From: Candidatus Promineofilum glycogenicum
GTDB taxonomy: Bacteria > Chloroflexota > Anaerolineae > Promineifilales > Promineifilaceae
DNA length: 64,000 nucleotides
NCBI GenBank assembly: GCA_016707605.1
Contig: JADJHJ010000002.1
Span: 1-64,000 of the forward strand
Direction: 5' to 3'
Of the stretch, positions 33,341 through 41,061 are shown piece after piece. A program made the translations under genes and the position numbers. The stretch's first letter is position 1. Every line of letters begins with the position of its first letter. The notes beneath the pieces were generated by a model that did no database searches, had not been told where the DNA came from, and saw nothing but the letters and a program-made list of their open reading frames with translations.

Positions 33341-34654
33341 GTGACTACGCTGGCCGAGCGGCCACACCGAGAGCAAGATGCGCGGCGCGCTACCCGCCCG
33401 CTGGTGATCCTGGAGGGAATCGCCCTGCTGTTTGCCGCGCCCTGGCTGCTGTTCCCCGATCTGTTCCCCGTGGCAACGGCCGTCGCCCTGGCAGCGCTGG
33501 CCGCTGTCTGGCTTCTAGGCCTGGTCATCGACCGCACGCTGCTGCCGCGCACGCCGTTTAACCTGACCCTGCTGCTGTTCTGTCTGGCGCTGGCTGTTGG
33601 CGTCCTGGCCTCGGCCGATCCAGCCGACACCTTGTCTAAGGCGACCGGGGTGGTGCTGGGATTGGCCGTGTGGCGCTTTGTGGTCATCGCCGCCGGCCGC
33701 CGCGGTCACATCGGCGTCGCCGTCGTGTTGCTACTGCTCATCTGTTTGGGCTTCAGCCTGACCGGCATCGCCAACCTGCGCGAACTGCCCAAGATTCCCT
33801 TTCTCGTCGCGGCCAATCCGTTTCGCAACCTGCCTCTGTCCGGCCTTGACCGGCTGGCCACCCATCCCAACCAGTTGGCGGCGCTCATCGGCCTGTTCTT
33901 GCCGTTGCTAGTTTCGCTGCTGGCCGCGCCACCGCGGCGGCTGGCCGCGCCCCTGTGGCGGCTGGCGCCGGCGCTGGTCGCCCTGCTGGTCGTCGCCATC
34001 CTGATCCTCACCCAGTCGCGCGGTGGCTGGATCGCCGCCATCGCCGGGCTATACGTGTTGCTGCTCCTCTGGGCGGCCGTTCTGCCGCCGTCGCGGGCGC
34101 GGCGCGCCTTGCGGTGGATCGCCCTGGCCGGCGCGCTGGTCGTCGTGGCCGGCGTATTATGGATTGGGCCGGGCACGCTGTGGGAGTTGTGGTTGAATCC
34201 GCCGGAGGAGACGGCGCTAGGCACGCTGGCCACGCTCGACCTGCGACGGAAGATGTGGCCCTGGGCGGTGACGGCCATTGGCGACTTCCCATTCACCGGC
34301 GTGGGCCTGGGGGCGTTCCGGCAGGTGGCCTTTCGCCTCTACCCGCTGCCCATCTGGCCCGACTATGACATGGGCCACGCCCACAACATCTTTCTGCAAA
34401 CGGCGCTGGACGTGGGCTTGCCCGGCCTGGTGGCCTACGTGGCCGTACTGTTTGTCGCCGCGGCCGTTGGCTGGCGCGTCGCCCGCCGCGACCCCGGCTT
34501 TCGTCCCGTCAGCCTGGGGCTGCTGGCCGGGCTGGTCGCGCTCCACGTCTTTGGGCTGGCCGACGCGCTGGTGCTGGGCGCGAAGCCGGCGCTCGTCTTT
34601 TGGTTTGCTCTTGGCCTTTTGGCCGCCATGAACAAGGAGGGTTTAGAGTCATGA
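33341..34654 (+). CDS. O-antigen ligase/polymerase-like membrane protein 3
   Basis: A 437-residue protein, more than ten hydrophobic helices. ILILTQSRGGWIAAIAGLYV carries the S-R-G motif of Wzy_C proteins. GDFPFTGVGLGAFRQVAFRL and YDMGHAHNIFLQTALDVGLP (His-Asn) complete the signature. I start at GTG 33341 (GTGACTACG) with GGACGAG upstream, 37 bp after the PGT stop; the open frame upstream overlaps that gene. It is the third copy of this family in 12 kb. Its end overlaps the lipoprotein start as ATGA. Confidence 0.78.
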   Translation: MTTLAERPHREQDARRATRPLVILEGIALLFAAPWLLFPDLFPVATAVALAALAAVWLLGLVIDRTLLPRTPFNLTLLLFCLALAVGVLASADPADTLSKATGVVLGLAVWRFVVIAAGRRGHIGVAVVLLLLICLGFSLTGIANLRELPKIPFLVAANPFRNLPLSGLDRLATHPNQLAALIGLFLPLLVSLLAAPPRRLAAPLWRLAPALVALLVVAILILTQSRGGWIAAIAGLYVLLLLWAAVLPPSRARRALRWIALAGALVVVAGVLWIGPGTLWELWLNPPEETALGTLATLDLRRKMWPWAVTAIGDFPFTGVGLGAFRQVAFRLYPLPIWPDYDMGHAHNIFLQTALDVGLPGLVAYVAVLFVAAAVGWRVARRDPGFRPVSLGLLAGLVALHVFGLADALVLGAKPALVFWFALGLLAAMNKEGLES

Positions 34655-35433
34655 GTCGTCATCTGCGTCTACTAACCGTGTTGTTGCTGCTGGTCGTTGG
34701 GCTGGTCGCCTGTCGCGGCGACGAGGAAGGGGGCGAAATCGCCACGGCCACGCCGGCCACACTGCCGACGGCCGCACCGATAGTGGTCGTCACCAACACG
34801 TCCGCCCCGCCGCCGACCAGCACACTGCTGCCCACGGCGACGGTCGCGCCGCTGCCGACCGAGACCATCGCCGCGACGCCCACCACCGCCACCACCACCG
34901 CCACCACCGCCGCTGACCAGAGCGGGCAGGGGCAACAAGATCCTGGCGCGGCTACGGCCGCCGCCGCCGGTCAGGCCGCGGGCGCAATGGGGGTGTGGCA
35001 GAGCGTGATCGGCGTGGCCGTACTCAACCAGACCATCTGCGCCACCCTGCAAGGACTGGCCCAGGCCGGCCAGCAGGGCGGGCTGGGGGCGCTGGCGGTG
35101 CCGGCCGGGTTGATTGGCATAGGTAGCGTGCTGCAATCGGCGCAGCAGCAGTTGGGCGGGCTGCTCAACACGCCCGGCCTGGGCCTGCTACTGGGCAGCT
35201 TGCAGACCGATCAGGCGTCGCTGAGCGCCTTGTTGGCGCAGTGGTCGGGCGGCCAGATGGACGCCGCCGCCGCCGCCGCCGCGCTGCAAGGCATCTGTGG
35301 CGCGACCGACGCCACACTGGCCCAGACGCAACAGGGCGCGCAGGACTCCGGATTGGGTCAGGACCAGGTCGACACAATGATCACCGAGTCAAAGCGCGAC
35401 GCGGCCGGGTCGCTGGGCGGCCTGGTGCCCTAG
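34651..35433 (+). CDS. lipoprotein with a Thr/Pro/Ala-rich linker
   Basis: A 260-residue protein. A lipoprotein signal (LLTVLLLLVVGLVAC, lipobox Cys21) is followed by an extended low-complexity Thr/Pro/Ala linker at about 30-85, then a small Gly/Ala/Gln-rich helical domain (85-260) with repeated LGGL/LGLLL segments. No motif allows a function to be named. It overlaps the ligase-like gene by 4 bp and its 3' end overlaps the converging aldolase stop by 4 bp. By position it may be an envelope component of the polysaccharide system, which is a guess. Confidence 0.7.
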   Translation: MSRHLRLLTVLLLLVVGLVACRGDEEGGEIATATPATLPTAAPIVVVTNTSAPPPTSTLLPTATVAPLPTETIAATPTTATTTATTAADQSGQGQQDPGAATAAAAGQAAGAMGVWQSVIGVAVLNQTICATLQGLAQAGQQGGLGALAVPAGLIGIGSVLQSAQQQLGGLLNTPGLGLLLGSLQTDQASLSALLAQWSGGQMDAAAAAAALQGICGATDATLAQTQQGAQDSGLGQDQVDTMITESKRDAAGSLGGLVP

Positions 35434-36155
35434 TCCGGCCCCACGCCCCACTGGGCCTGGAACGTCGCGGCATCGCCCGGCCGCTCCAGGCCCATCGCGC
35501 GGCGCAGCCGCAACAGCTTGGCCAGTTCGGCCGCGGGCAGTGGTCGCTCGGCCGCCAGTTGGGCCAGCATGAAGTGGATGCGGGCGTTCTGCTCGACCGT
35601 CTCCAGGCGCATGAAGGCCTCGGTCAGCGTCGTCCCGACGGTCAGCGTGCCGTGGCGCTGCAAGATGAGGGCGTCGTGCTCGGCGATGAGGTCGCGGATG
35701 GCCGCCGCCCCCTCGTCGCTCGACGACATGGCGTAGGCGGTCGTTGGGATGAGGCCCAGCAGGACGATGACCTCCGGCAGCAGCGGCGTATCCATCGGCA
35801 CGCCGGCGATGGACAGGGCGACGGTGATGGGCGGATGGGCGTGGACGACGGCGGCCACGTCCGGCCGGCGGCGATAGGCCTCCAGGTGCATCGGCAGTTC
35901 GCTCGTCGGCCGCAACGGGCGCGCCCCGTCCGTGGCCGCGACCAACACACGCCCGTCCAGATCAACCACCAACAACTGCTCCTCGCGCATCAGCCCCTTG
36001 TGCAGCCCCGACGGCGTAATGAGCAGCCGCTCGCCGTCCAGCCTGGCCGACAAATTGCCCTCGAAGCCGCACAGCAAGCCGCGCGCGTACATCAATTGAC
36101 CGACGCGGATGATCTCCTGGCGCAACTGTCGCTCGCGTGTCTCGTTTTCGCTCAC
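35430..36155 (-). CDS. class II aldolase/adducin-family protein
   Basis: A 241-residue enzyme. The zinc-binding motif is VVHAHPPITVAL (His-x-His), with the third His in ILQRHGTLTVGT. GLLCGFEGNLSARL and LLITPSGLHKGLM form the phosphate-binding region found in fuculose/rhamnulose-phosphate aldolases and their relatives. Substrate not assignable. GTG start at 36155 with GAGAGGAT upstream, one base after the panE stop, so it is the last gene of fmt-panE-aldolase. Confidence 0.85.
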   Translation of the reverse strand: MSENETRERQLRQEIIRVGQLMYARGLLCGFEGNLSARLDGERLLITPSGLHKGLMREEQLLVVDLDGRVLVAATDGARPLRPTSELPMHLEAYRRRPDVAAVVHAHPPITVALSIAGVPMDTPLLPEVIVLLGLIPTTAYAMSSSDEGAAAIRDLIAEHDALILQRHGTLTVGTTLTEAFMRLETVEQNARIHFMLAQLAAERPLPAAELAKLLRLRRAMGLERPGDAATFQAQWGVGPD

Positions 36156-36156
36156 G

Positions 36157-37206
36157 TTATCCTCTCTGCTCAGTACGCACCACTTCGGCCAGCAGCCGCT
36201 CCGGGCGGCCGTCGAACTCGGCCCGCGCCGCCTCGTCGCCCGTCAACCGCAGCAGCACGTCGTTGAGTGTGGCGTTGACCGGCGCGGCCACGCCGCAGGC
36301 GCGTCCGGCGGCGGCGACAGCCCCATTGTGGAACACCACCTCGCTGCGCCCCTTGCCGCCGGCCAGGTCGATGTGGAACGACGGCATCTTGTGGCCGCGG
36401 CCGTGGACGATGACCTGGGTGAAGACCAGCCGCCGCAGGAAGCGCGGCGCATAGGCCAGCGTGGCCGCCAGCGGGCGCACCGAGGCGGTCGGCAAGTTGA
36501 CGACGTGCAGCCCCAGCCGCTTCATGACGGCCAGGATTTCGCGCAACATGCGCATCTCCAGGTCGAAGATGTCGTCGCGCCGGTATAGCTCGGCCGGCGG
36601 CCGGTTGAGGATGGCCGAGGTGGCGTTACCCATGACGTTGAGGAACACCTTCGACCACTTCATCGCCCGATAGTCGGGCAGGCTGCCGGCGCGAATGCCG
36701 GCGGCGGCGAAGAGCGCCACCCACCCGGTCGCCGATTGGCCGGGCAGCATCGGGGCCAGAGCCAGCCCGCGCCCGGCCCGCTCCACGGCCACGCCGGTCG
36801 GGCTGAGGCGGCGGATGGGAATGGTGATCGACCCGGCCAGGACGCGCTCCGCGCCGAAGGGCGCGGCGACGATCTCCTCGATGCCGATGCCGTTCTGGGT
36901 CGTCAGCACCATCGCCGGGCGCGGGCAGACGGCGGCCAGTTCGGCCACCGCCGCGGCCAGGTCATAGGCCTTCATGCCCAGCACAACCAGCCCCGGCGGT
37001 GGGCCGTCGAACGCCTCGGCCAGCCGGCCGACGGCGCGCAGCGGCGCGACCTGCGTCTGGCCGTCCTGGGTGATGCTCAGGCCGCCGGCGTTGAGCGCCT
37101 CGGCCGCCGCCGAGCGCGTCACCAGCGTCACGGCGTGGCCGGCCAGCGCCAGCCGCCCGCCCAGATAGCCGCCAATCGCCCCCGCCCCATAGACCACAAT
37201 ATCCAT
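36157..37206 (-). CDS. panE: 2-dehydropantoate 2-reductase-family protein
   Basis: A 349-residue oxidoreductase. The NADPH motif MDIVVYGAGAIGGYLGGRLA opens the protein, VVLGMKAYDLAAAV supplies the conserved Lys, LTTQNGIGIEE is the second ketopantoate-reductase motif, and the C-terminal domain has YRAMKWSKVFLNVMGNATSA with the catalytic Lys and Asn. The family makes pantoate for coenzyme A, though paralogs use other ketoacids. Starts 26 bp after the fmt stop with CGGAG upstream. The link to the aldolase next to it is unexplained. Confidence 0.85.
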   Translation of the reverse strand: MDIVVYGAGAIGGYLGGRLALAGHAVTLVTRSAAAEALNAGGLSITQDGQTQVAPLRAVGRLAEAFDGPPPGLVVLGMKAYDLAAAVAELAAVCPRPAMVLTTQNGIGIEEIVAAPFGAERVLAGSITIPIRRLSPTGVAVERAGRGLALAPMLPGQSATGWVALFAAAGIRAGSLPDYRAMKWSKVFLNVMGNATSAILNRPPAELYRRDDIFDLEMRMLREILAVMKRLGLHVVNLPTASVRPLAATLAYAPRFLRRLVFTQVIVHGRGHKMPSFHIDLAGGKGRSEVVFHNGAVAAAGRACGVAAPVNATLNDVLLRLTGDEAARAEFDGRPERLLAEVVRTEQRG

Positions 37207-37232
37207 CGCGCCCGCTCCGCCCGGCCCTGGGC

Positions 37233-38174
37233 TTACTCCTGACCCGCGCCTAGAACGCTGCCGGCGAACTCCGGCCGGCCGCGGGCGAACTCTTCGGCCG
37301 GCATGGCCCGCTTACCGGCCAACTGTACCTCGTCGAGGCGCAGCCCGCCGCGGCCGGCGCGAACGACGATCCCCTCGGCCGTCCGCGCCACCAGGCCGGG
37401 CGGGCCGTCGGGCAGCGCGGCGACGGCCGGCCGGGCGCGCAGCACCTTGAGCGTCTCGTCGCCCCACGCCGTAAACGCGCCCGGCCAGGGGGTCATGGCC
37501 CGCGCCAGCCGGTCTAGTTCGGCGGCGTCGCGTGTCCAGTCGAGCCGGCCGGCGTCCTTGGCGATAAGCGGGGCGTAGGTGACACCCACTTCCGGCTGGG
37601 GCGTGGGCGCGATGCGTCCGGCCAGAATGTCGTCCAGATGGCGGCGCAGCATGTCGCCCCCCAGCGCCGCCAGGCGGTCGTGGAGCGTGGCCGCCGTCTC
37701 GTCCGGGCTGATGGCCAGCGCCTCCTGGACGTACATCGGCCCGGTGTCCAGCCCTTCGTCCATGCGCATCAGGGTCACGCCGGTCGTGGCGTCGCCGGCC
37801 AGCAGGGCGTGCTGGATGGGCGACGCGCCGCGCCAGCGCGGCAGCAGTGAGGCGTGGACGTTGAGGCAGCCGCGCGGCGGCAGGTCAAGCACGTGCGGGC
37901 GGAGAATCTGGCCGAAGGCGGCGACGACGATGACGTCCGGCCGCCACTCATGCAACGGCGCGGCGGCCTCTTCGCGGCGCAGCGATTTGGGTTGGTAGAC
38001 GGGGATGCCGGCCGCCTCGGCGGCCAGCTTGACCGGCGGCGGCCGGAGTTGCCGGCCGCGGCCGGCCGGCTTGTCGGGCTGGCAGACGACGCCGACGACC
38101 GTCTGTGTGGCGATCAGGGTTTGCAGGACGGGCACGGCGAACTCCGGCGTGCCCATGAAGATGACTCGGGCCAT
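37233..38174 (-). CDS. fmt: methionyl-tRNA formyltransferase
   Basis: A 313-residue enzyme that formylates initiator tRNA. MARVIFMGTPEFAVPVLQTL is the canonical N-terminus, which sets the start at 38174 rather than 23 codons upstream. VYQPKSLRR, GCLNVHASLLPRWRGASPIQ (the NxHxSLLP catalytic region), GVTLMRMDEGLDTGP and PWPGAFTAW complete the family. TAGAAT on the minus strand (38187-38182) ends 7 nt before the ATG and there is no Shine-Dalgarno, so the operon fmt-panE-aldolase begins with a leaderless start. Confidence 0.95.
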   Translation of the reverse strand: MARVIFMGTPEFAVPVLQTLIATQTVVGVVCQPDKPAGRGRQLRPPPVKLAAEAAGIPVYQPKSLRREEAAAPLHEWRPDVIVVAAFGQILRPHVLDLPPRGCLNVHASLLPRWRGASPIQHALLAGDATTGVTLMRMDEGLDTGPMYVQEALAISPDETAATLHDRLAALGGDMLRRHLDDILAGRIAPTPQPEVGVTYAPLIAKDAGRLDWTRDAAELDRLARAMTPWPGAFTAWGDETLKVLRARPAVAALPDGPPGLVARTAEGIVVRAGRGGLRLDEVQLAGKRAMPAEEFARGRPEFAGSVLGAGQE

Positions 38175-38181
38175 GCCGGTC

Positions 38182-38187
38182 ATTCTA
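38182..38187 (-). promoter_or_regulatory. -10 box of a probable leaderless promoter (fmt)
   Basis: TAGAAT on the minus strand, 7 nt before the fmt ATG. No clear -35. Confidence 0.45.
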
Positions 38188-38261
38188 GCATGAGCCGCGC
38201 CGGCGGGCGATTTGGTCATCCTGTCCAACGGATCGTCCAGCAATTGATACAGGCCAGGCCG

Positions 38262-38290
38262 TTGACGCGCAGTCTCTTAGTCATTACACT
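38262..38290 (+). promoter_or_regulatory. promoter of the DUF4013 gene
   Basis: TTGACG (38262-38267), a 17-bp spacer and TACACT (38285-38290); expected start near 38297, leader about 65 nt with AAAGGAGAA before 38363. Confidence 0.6.
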
Positions 38291-38362
38291 GTGGCATATT
38301 GCAACCCCTGTCGTTCGACTGCGTAATAGTCAATAGCCCTTAAAGCAAAGGAGAATCATTCG

Positions 38363-39097
38363 ATGGACGTCAATAAGGCTTTTCGTTTTGTACTCAACGA
38401 CAAACAGTGGATTAGCAAGCTGCTGATCGGCGCGGTGATGTCAGTTCTGTCCTTCCTCATCGTCCCGGCTCTCATCCTGCAAGGCTACCTGGTTAAGCTT
38501 GTCCGGCAGGTGATGGGTGGCGATGACGACCGGTTGCCGGAGTGGATGGATTGGGGCAACCTGTTGCGGGACGGCTTCTTCGTCACCGTGGGCCAGTTGA
38601 TCTGGGCGTTGCCCATGATTCTGCTGCTCACCATTGTCGGCGCTGTTACCGGCGGGTTGGGCAGTGTGCTTGATTCCAGTGGCGATATGGTCGCGGCGGC
38701 AACCACGGGCGCCGGGCTGCTAATGGCCTGCCTGGTCTTGCTGACGGTGATCGCCTTCCTGTTCCTGACCCCGGCGCTGCTCATCCAGTATGCCCGGACG
38801 GACGAGTTTGGCTCGCTGTTCCGCTTCAGCGAGGTATTCGACATCATCCGCGGAAACATGGCTGACATCCTGATTGCCTTCCTGGTGTCAGTGGTGGCGG
38901 TGCTGGCGATCACTGTCGTGACCGGCGTAATATCAATCGTGCCCTGCCTGGGCTGGATCGCCGCCGCGCTCATTGGCCTGGCGTCGGGGCCGTACATCCA
39001 GTTCGTCACCGGCCACCTCTACGGCCAGATCGCGGCCAAGCTGCCGGGCAGCAAGGCCGCCGGCTACTACCCGCCCAGTGGGCCTGGTGTAGCCTAG
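38363..39097 (+). CDS. DUF4013 integral membrane protein
   Basis: A 244-residue protein with about five to six transmembrane helices. The N-terminal KAFRFVLNDKQWISKLLIGA and GYLVKLVRQVMGGDDDRLPE with WMDWGNLLRDG are the DUF4013 hallmark, followed by Gly-rich helices and the GPYIQFVTGHLYGQIA end. The family has no known function and is common in Chloroflexota, cyanobacteria and archaea. A good Shine-Dalgarno (AAAGGAG) and promoter stand upstream. It is a single-gene unit followed by an R3 repeat. Confidence 0.8.
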   Translation: MDVNKAFRFVLNDKQWISKLLIGAVMSVLSFLIVPALILQGYLVKLVRQVMGGDDDRLPEWMDWGNLLRDGFFVTVGQLIWALPMILLLTIVGAVTGGLGSVLDSSGDMVAAATTGAGLLMACLVLLTVIAFLFLTPALLIQYARTDEFGSLFRFSEVFDIIRGNMADILIAFLVSVVAVLAITVVTGVISIVPCLGWIAAALIGLASGPYIQFVTGHLYGQIAAKLPGSKAAGYYPPSGPGVA

Positions 39098-39104
39098 AGC
39101 CTTA

Positions 39105-39153
39105 AGAGGAACACGGAGGGACACAGAGGAAAAGGATTTCCTCTGTGTCCCTT
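39105..39153. repeat. R3 palindromic repeat (half copy)
   Basis: Arms GGGACACAGAGGAAA (39118-39132) and TTTCCTCTGTGTCCC (39137-39151). The left flank adds GAGGAACACGGA, with no mirror on the right, so the copy is truncated on one side. It lies between the converging DUF4013 and DUF72 genes and may terminate both. Confidence 0.8.
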
Positions 39154-39159
39154 TTCTAT

Positions 39160-39954
39160 TTAGAAGAGTCGCCCCTGCTGCGGCGGCCCCTCTTCGACTT
39201 CCATCCCCAGCAGCGCTCGCAGGCGGTTGGCCGTGGCTGGGGCGTGGCCGGCGTAGTCATCGTTGAAGAAGGCGTAGACCGCGTCCACCGGGTCATCGCC
39301 CGTCTGATGGGCAGCGGCCTTATCGCGCCAGGCCCGTAGCTCGTCCGTCTTGTCCAGCCGCTCGTGGGTCTTCACGTCGAACTGGCCGTGGCGGCCCAGC
39401 AGGCGCAGGTAGAGGAAGTCGGCCGTGCGCCGTATCTCTTTAGGCAGGTAGATGTAGTCGGCGGCGGCCCAGCAGACGGCGTGGGCGCGCAGCAGGCCGG
39501 CCGTCTCGTCGCTCCACCACGAGCGGTGGCGCAACTCGATGGCGAAGCGCGCCGCGCCGGGCAGCCGCGGCAGGAAGGCGGCCAGCGCGTCGCGCTCGGC
39601 GGCGGCGAAGTCGGGCGGGAACTGGAGCAGGATGGGGCCAAGGCGGTCGCCCAGAGTCAGCATCGTCTCAACGAACAGGGCCAGCACGTCTTCGGCCGCG
39701 CCGGCCAGCCGCAGGTCGTGGGTGATTTCGCGCGGGGCCTTGGGGCAGAAGACGAAGCCATCGGGCACGGTCGCCCGCCAGCGGGCCACGGTATCGGCCT
39801 TGGGCGTGCCATAGAAGGTGGAGTCCATCTCCAGGGCGTTGAAGCGCGCGGCGTAGTGGGCCAACTGCTGCGCCTTGGGCAGCTTGTCGGGGTAGAACGT
39901 CCCCTGCCAGTCGCGATAGCCGAAGCCCATCGTGCCGATGTACCAGTTCGTCAT
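39160..39954 (-). CDS. DUF72 protein
   Basis: A 264-residue TIM-barrel-like protein: YIGTMGFGYRDWQGTFYPDK, ALEMDSTFYGTPKADTVARW, FCPKAPREITHDLRL, GPILLQFPPDF, FAIELRHRSWW, DYIYLPKEIRRTADFLYLRL and YAFFNDDYAGHAPATANRLR. Conserved charged residues suggest an enzyme, but none is established for the family. The ATG at 39954 begins MTNWYIGT; the longer frame reads through the R1 repeat. It follows ctaA, whose tail overlaps that repeat. Confidence 0.85.
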   Translation of the reverse strand: MTNWYIGTMGFGYRDWQGTFYPDKLPKAQQLAHYAARFNALEMDSTFYGTPKADTVARWRATVPDGFVFCPKAPREITHDLRLAGAAEDVLALFVETMLTLGDRLGPILLQFPPDFAAAERDALAAFLPRLPGAARFAIELRHRSWWSDETAGLLRAHAVCWAAADYIYLPKEIRRTADFLYLRLLGRHGQFDVKTHERLDKTDELRAWRDKAAAHQTGDDPVDAVYAFFNDDYAGHAPATANRLRALLGMEVEEGPPQQGRLF

Positions 39955-39969
39955 AGGTTCTCTACAGAA

Positions 39970-40040
39970 GAAACCACAGATTACGCAGATTTCACAGATT
40001 ACCAGAGGCAATCGGTGTAACCTGTGTAATCTGTGGTTCC
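39970..40040. repeat. R1 inverted repeat overlapping the 3' end of ctaA
   Basis: Arms GAAACCACAGATTACGCAG (from 39969) and ...TGTAATCTGTGGTTCC (to 40040). The ctaA stop at 39992-39994 lies inside the element, so the last ~16 codons of ctaA are repeat sequence. Confidence 0.85.
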
Positions 40041-40981
40041 ACTTCTTTTTGTGTCAGCGCCGTCGCGCCGAGGAGGATGGCGACGATCCACATCACGTCG
40101 GCCAGCAGCAGGTGGACGATCTGCATCCACACCGGGGCCAGCAAGATGACGTTGACGAATCCGGCCACTAGCTGGATAGCAACGATGCCGATGAGGGCGC
40201 GGGCCAGGCGGGGCGTCCCCTGCTGCGGCCGTTCGGCGGCCACGGCCCGGCCGGCCAGGGCCAGATAAATGCCGGTGACGATGGCCACCAGCGGGTGATA
40301 GACGCGCAGGCGCACCAGGAAGTGGGCCGTCGGCAGGAAGTCCTGGGCAATGCCCTCGGTCAGCGAGCCGGCCGGGAAGAGCGTATCACCCAGCGCCGTC
40401 ACCGCGCCGCTGACGCCCAGGAAGAGGAGCAGAAACAGCCCCCCGCCCACCAGCCAGCCGACCCGCCCCTGGCCGCGCAGGCGCAACGGGCGCTCGCGGC
40501 CTAGCATGGCCTCATTGGCCCACCAGGCGGTCATCGTCACCGCGGCCAGCAGCAGGTAGGTGTTGACCAGATGCAAAGCCATCGAAATGGCCCGGCCGAC
40601 CGAGGCGTTGGTGGCCACCCACTCGAACAGCACCAGCCCCGCGCCGAGCAGGCCCTCGGTGATGATGAACACCAGCGACAACGTCGCCCCTAGCCGCACG
40701 ACGTGGCGCTTGGGGTAGAGCCGGAAGGCCCATACCCACAGGGCCAGCACCATCAGCCCCGACAGGGCGCTGCTGACACGGTGGGCGAACTCGATCAGCG
40801 TCTCGATCCGCGCCGCGCGCGGCACGACGACGCCGTTGCACAGCGGCCAATGGTTGCCGCAGCCCGCGCCGGAGCCGGTGGCGCGGACGAATGCGCCCCA
40901 CAAGATGACGAGAATGAGAAAGCCCAGGGTGAGCCAGGCGAAACGGGTGAAGTTGCGTTGATTGCGAAAGAATGTACCCAT
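39992..40981 (-). CDS. ctaA: heme A synthase (CtaA/COX15 family)
   Basis: A 329-residue membrane enzyme converting heme O to heme A for aa3-type oxidases. Eight hydrophobic helices are evident. GAFVRATGSGAGCGNHWPLC carries the conserved Cys pair of the first extracellular loop, EFAHRVSSALSGLM and LHLVNTYLLLAAV carry heme-ligand His residues, and VYHPLVAIVTG and MQIVHLLLADVMW supply two more. TATAAT (minus, 40995-40990) ends 8 nt before the ATG and there is no Shine-Dalgarno, so it is probably leaderless. The last residues (EVEPQITQVTPIASGNL) are encoded by the R1 repeat and differ from the family's usual end. Confidence 0.92.
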   Translation of the reverse strand: MGTFFRNQRNFTRFAWLTLGFLILVILWGAFVRATGSGAGCGNHWPLCNGVVVPRAARIETLIEFAHRVSSALSGLMVLALWVWAFRLYPKRHVVRLGATLSLVFIITEGLLGAGLVLFEWVATNASVGRAISMALHLVNTYLLLAAVTMTAWWANEAMLGRERPLRLRGQGRVGWLVGGGLFLLLFLGVSGAVTALGDTLFPAGSLTEGIAQDFLPTAHFLVRLRVYHPLVAIVTGIYLALAGRAVAAERPQQGTPRLARALIGIVAIQLVAGFVNVILLAPVWMQIVHLLLADVMWIVAILLGATALTQKEVEPQITQVTPIASGNL

Positions 40982-40989
40982 AACGTTGG

Positions 40990-40995
40990 ATTATA
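40990..40995 (-). promoter_or_regulatory. -10 box of a probable leaderless promoter (ctaA)
   Basis: Perfect TATAAT on the minus strand, ending 8 nt before the ctaA ATG. No convincing -35 at 16-18 bp. Confidence 0.6.
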
Positions 40996-41061
40996 TCACG
41001 TCCCGTAGGGAGGTTTGGCAAACCGCCCATTCGACCACAGCAGGCGATTTACCAAATCGCC

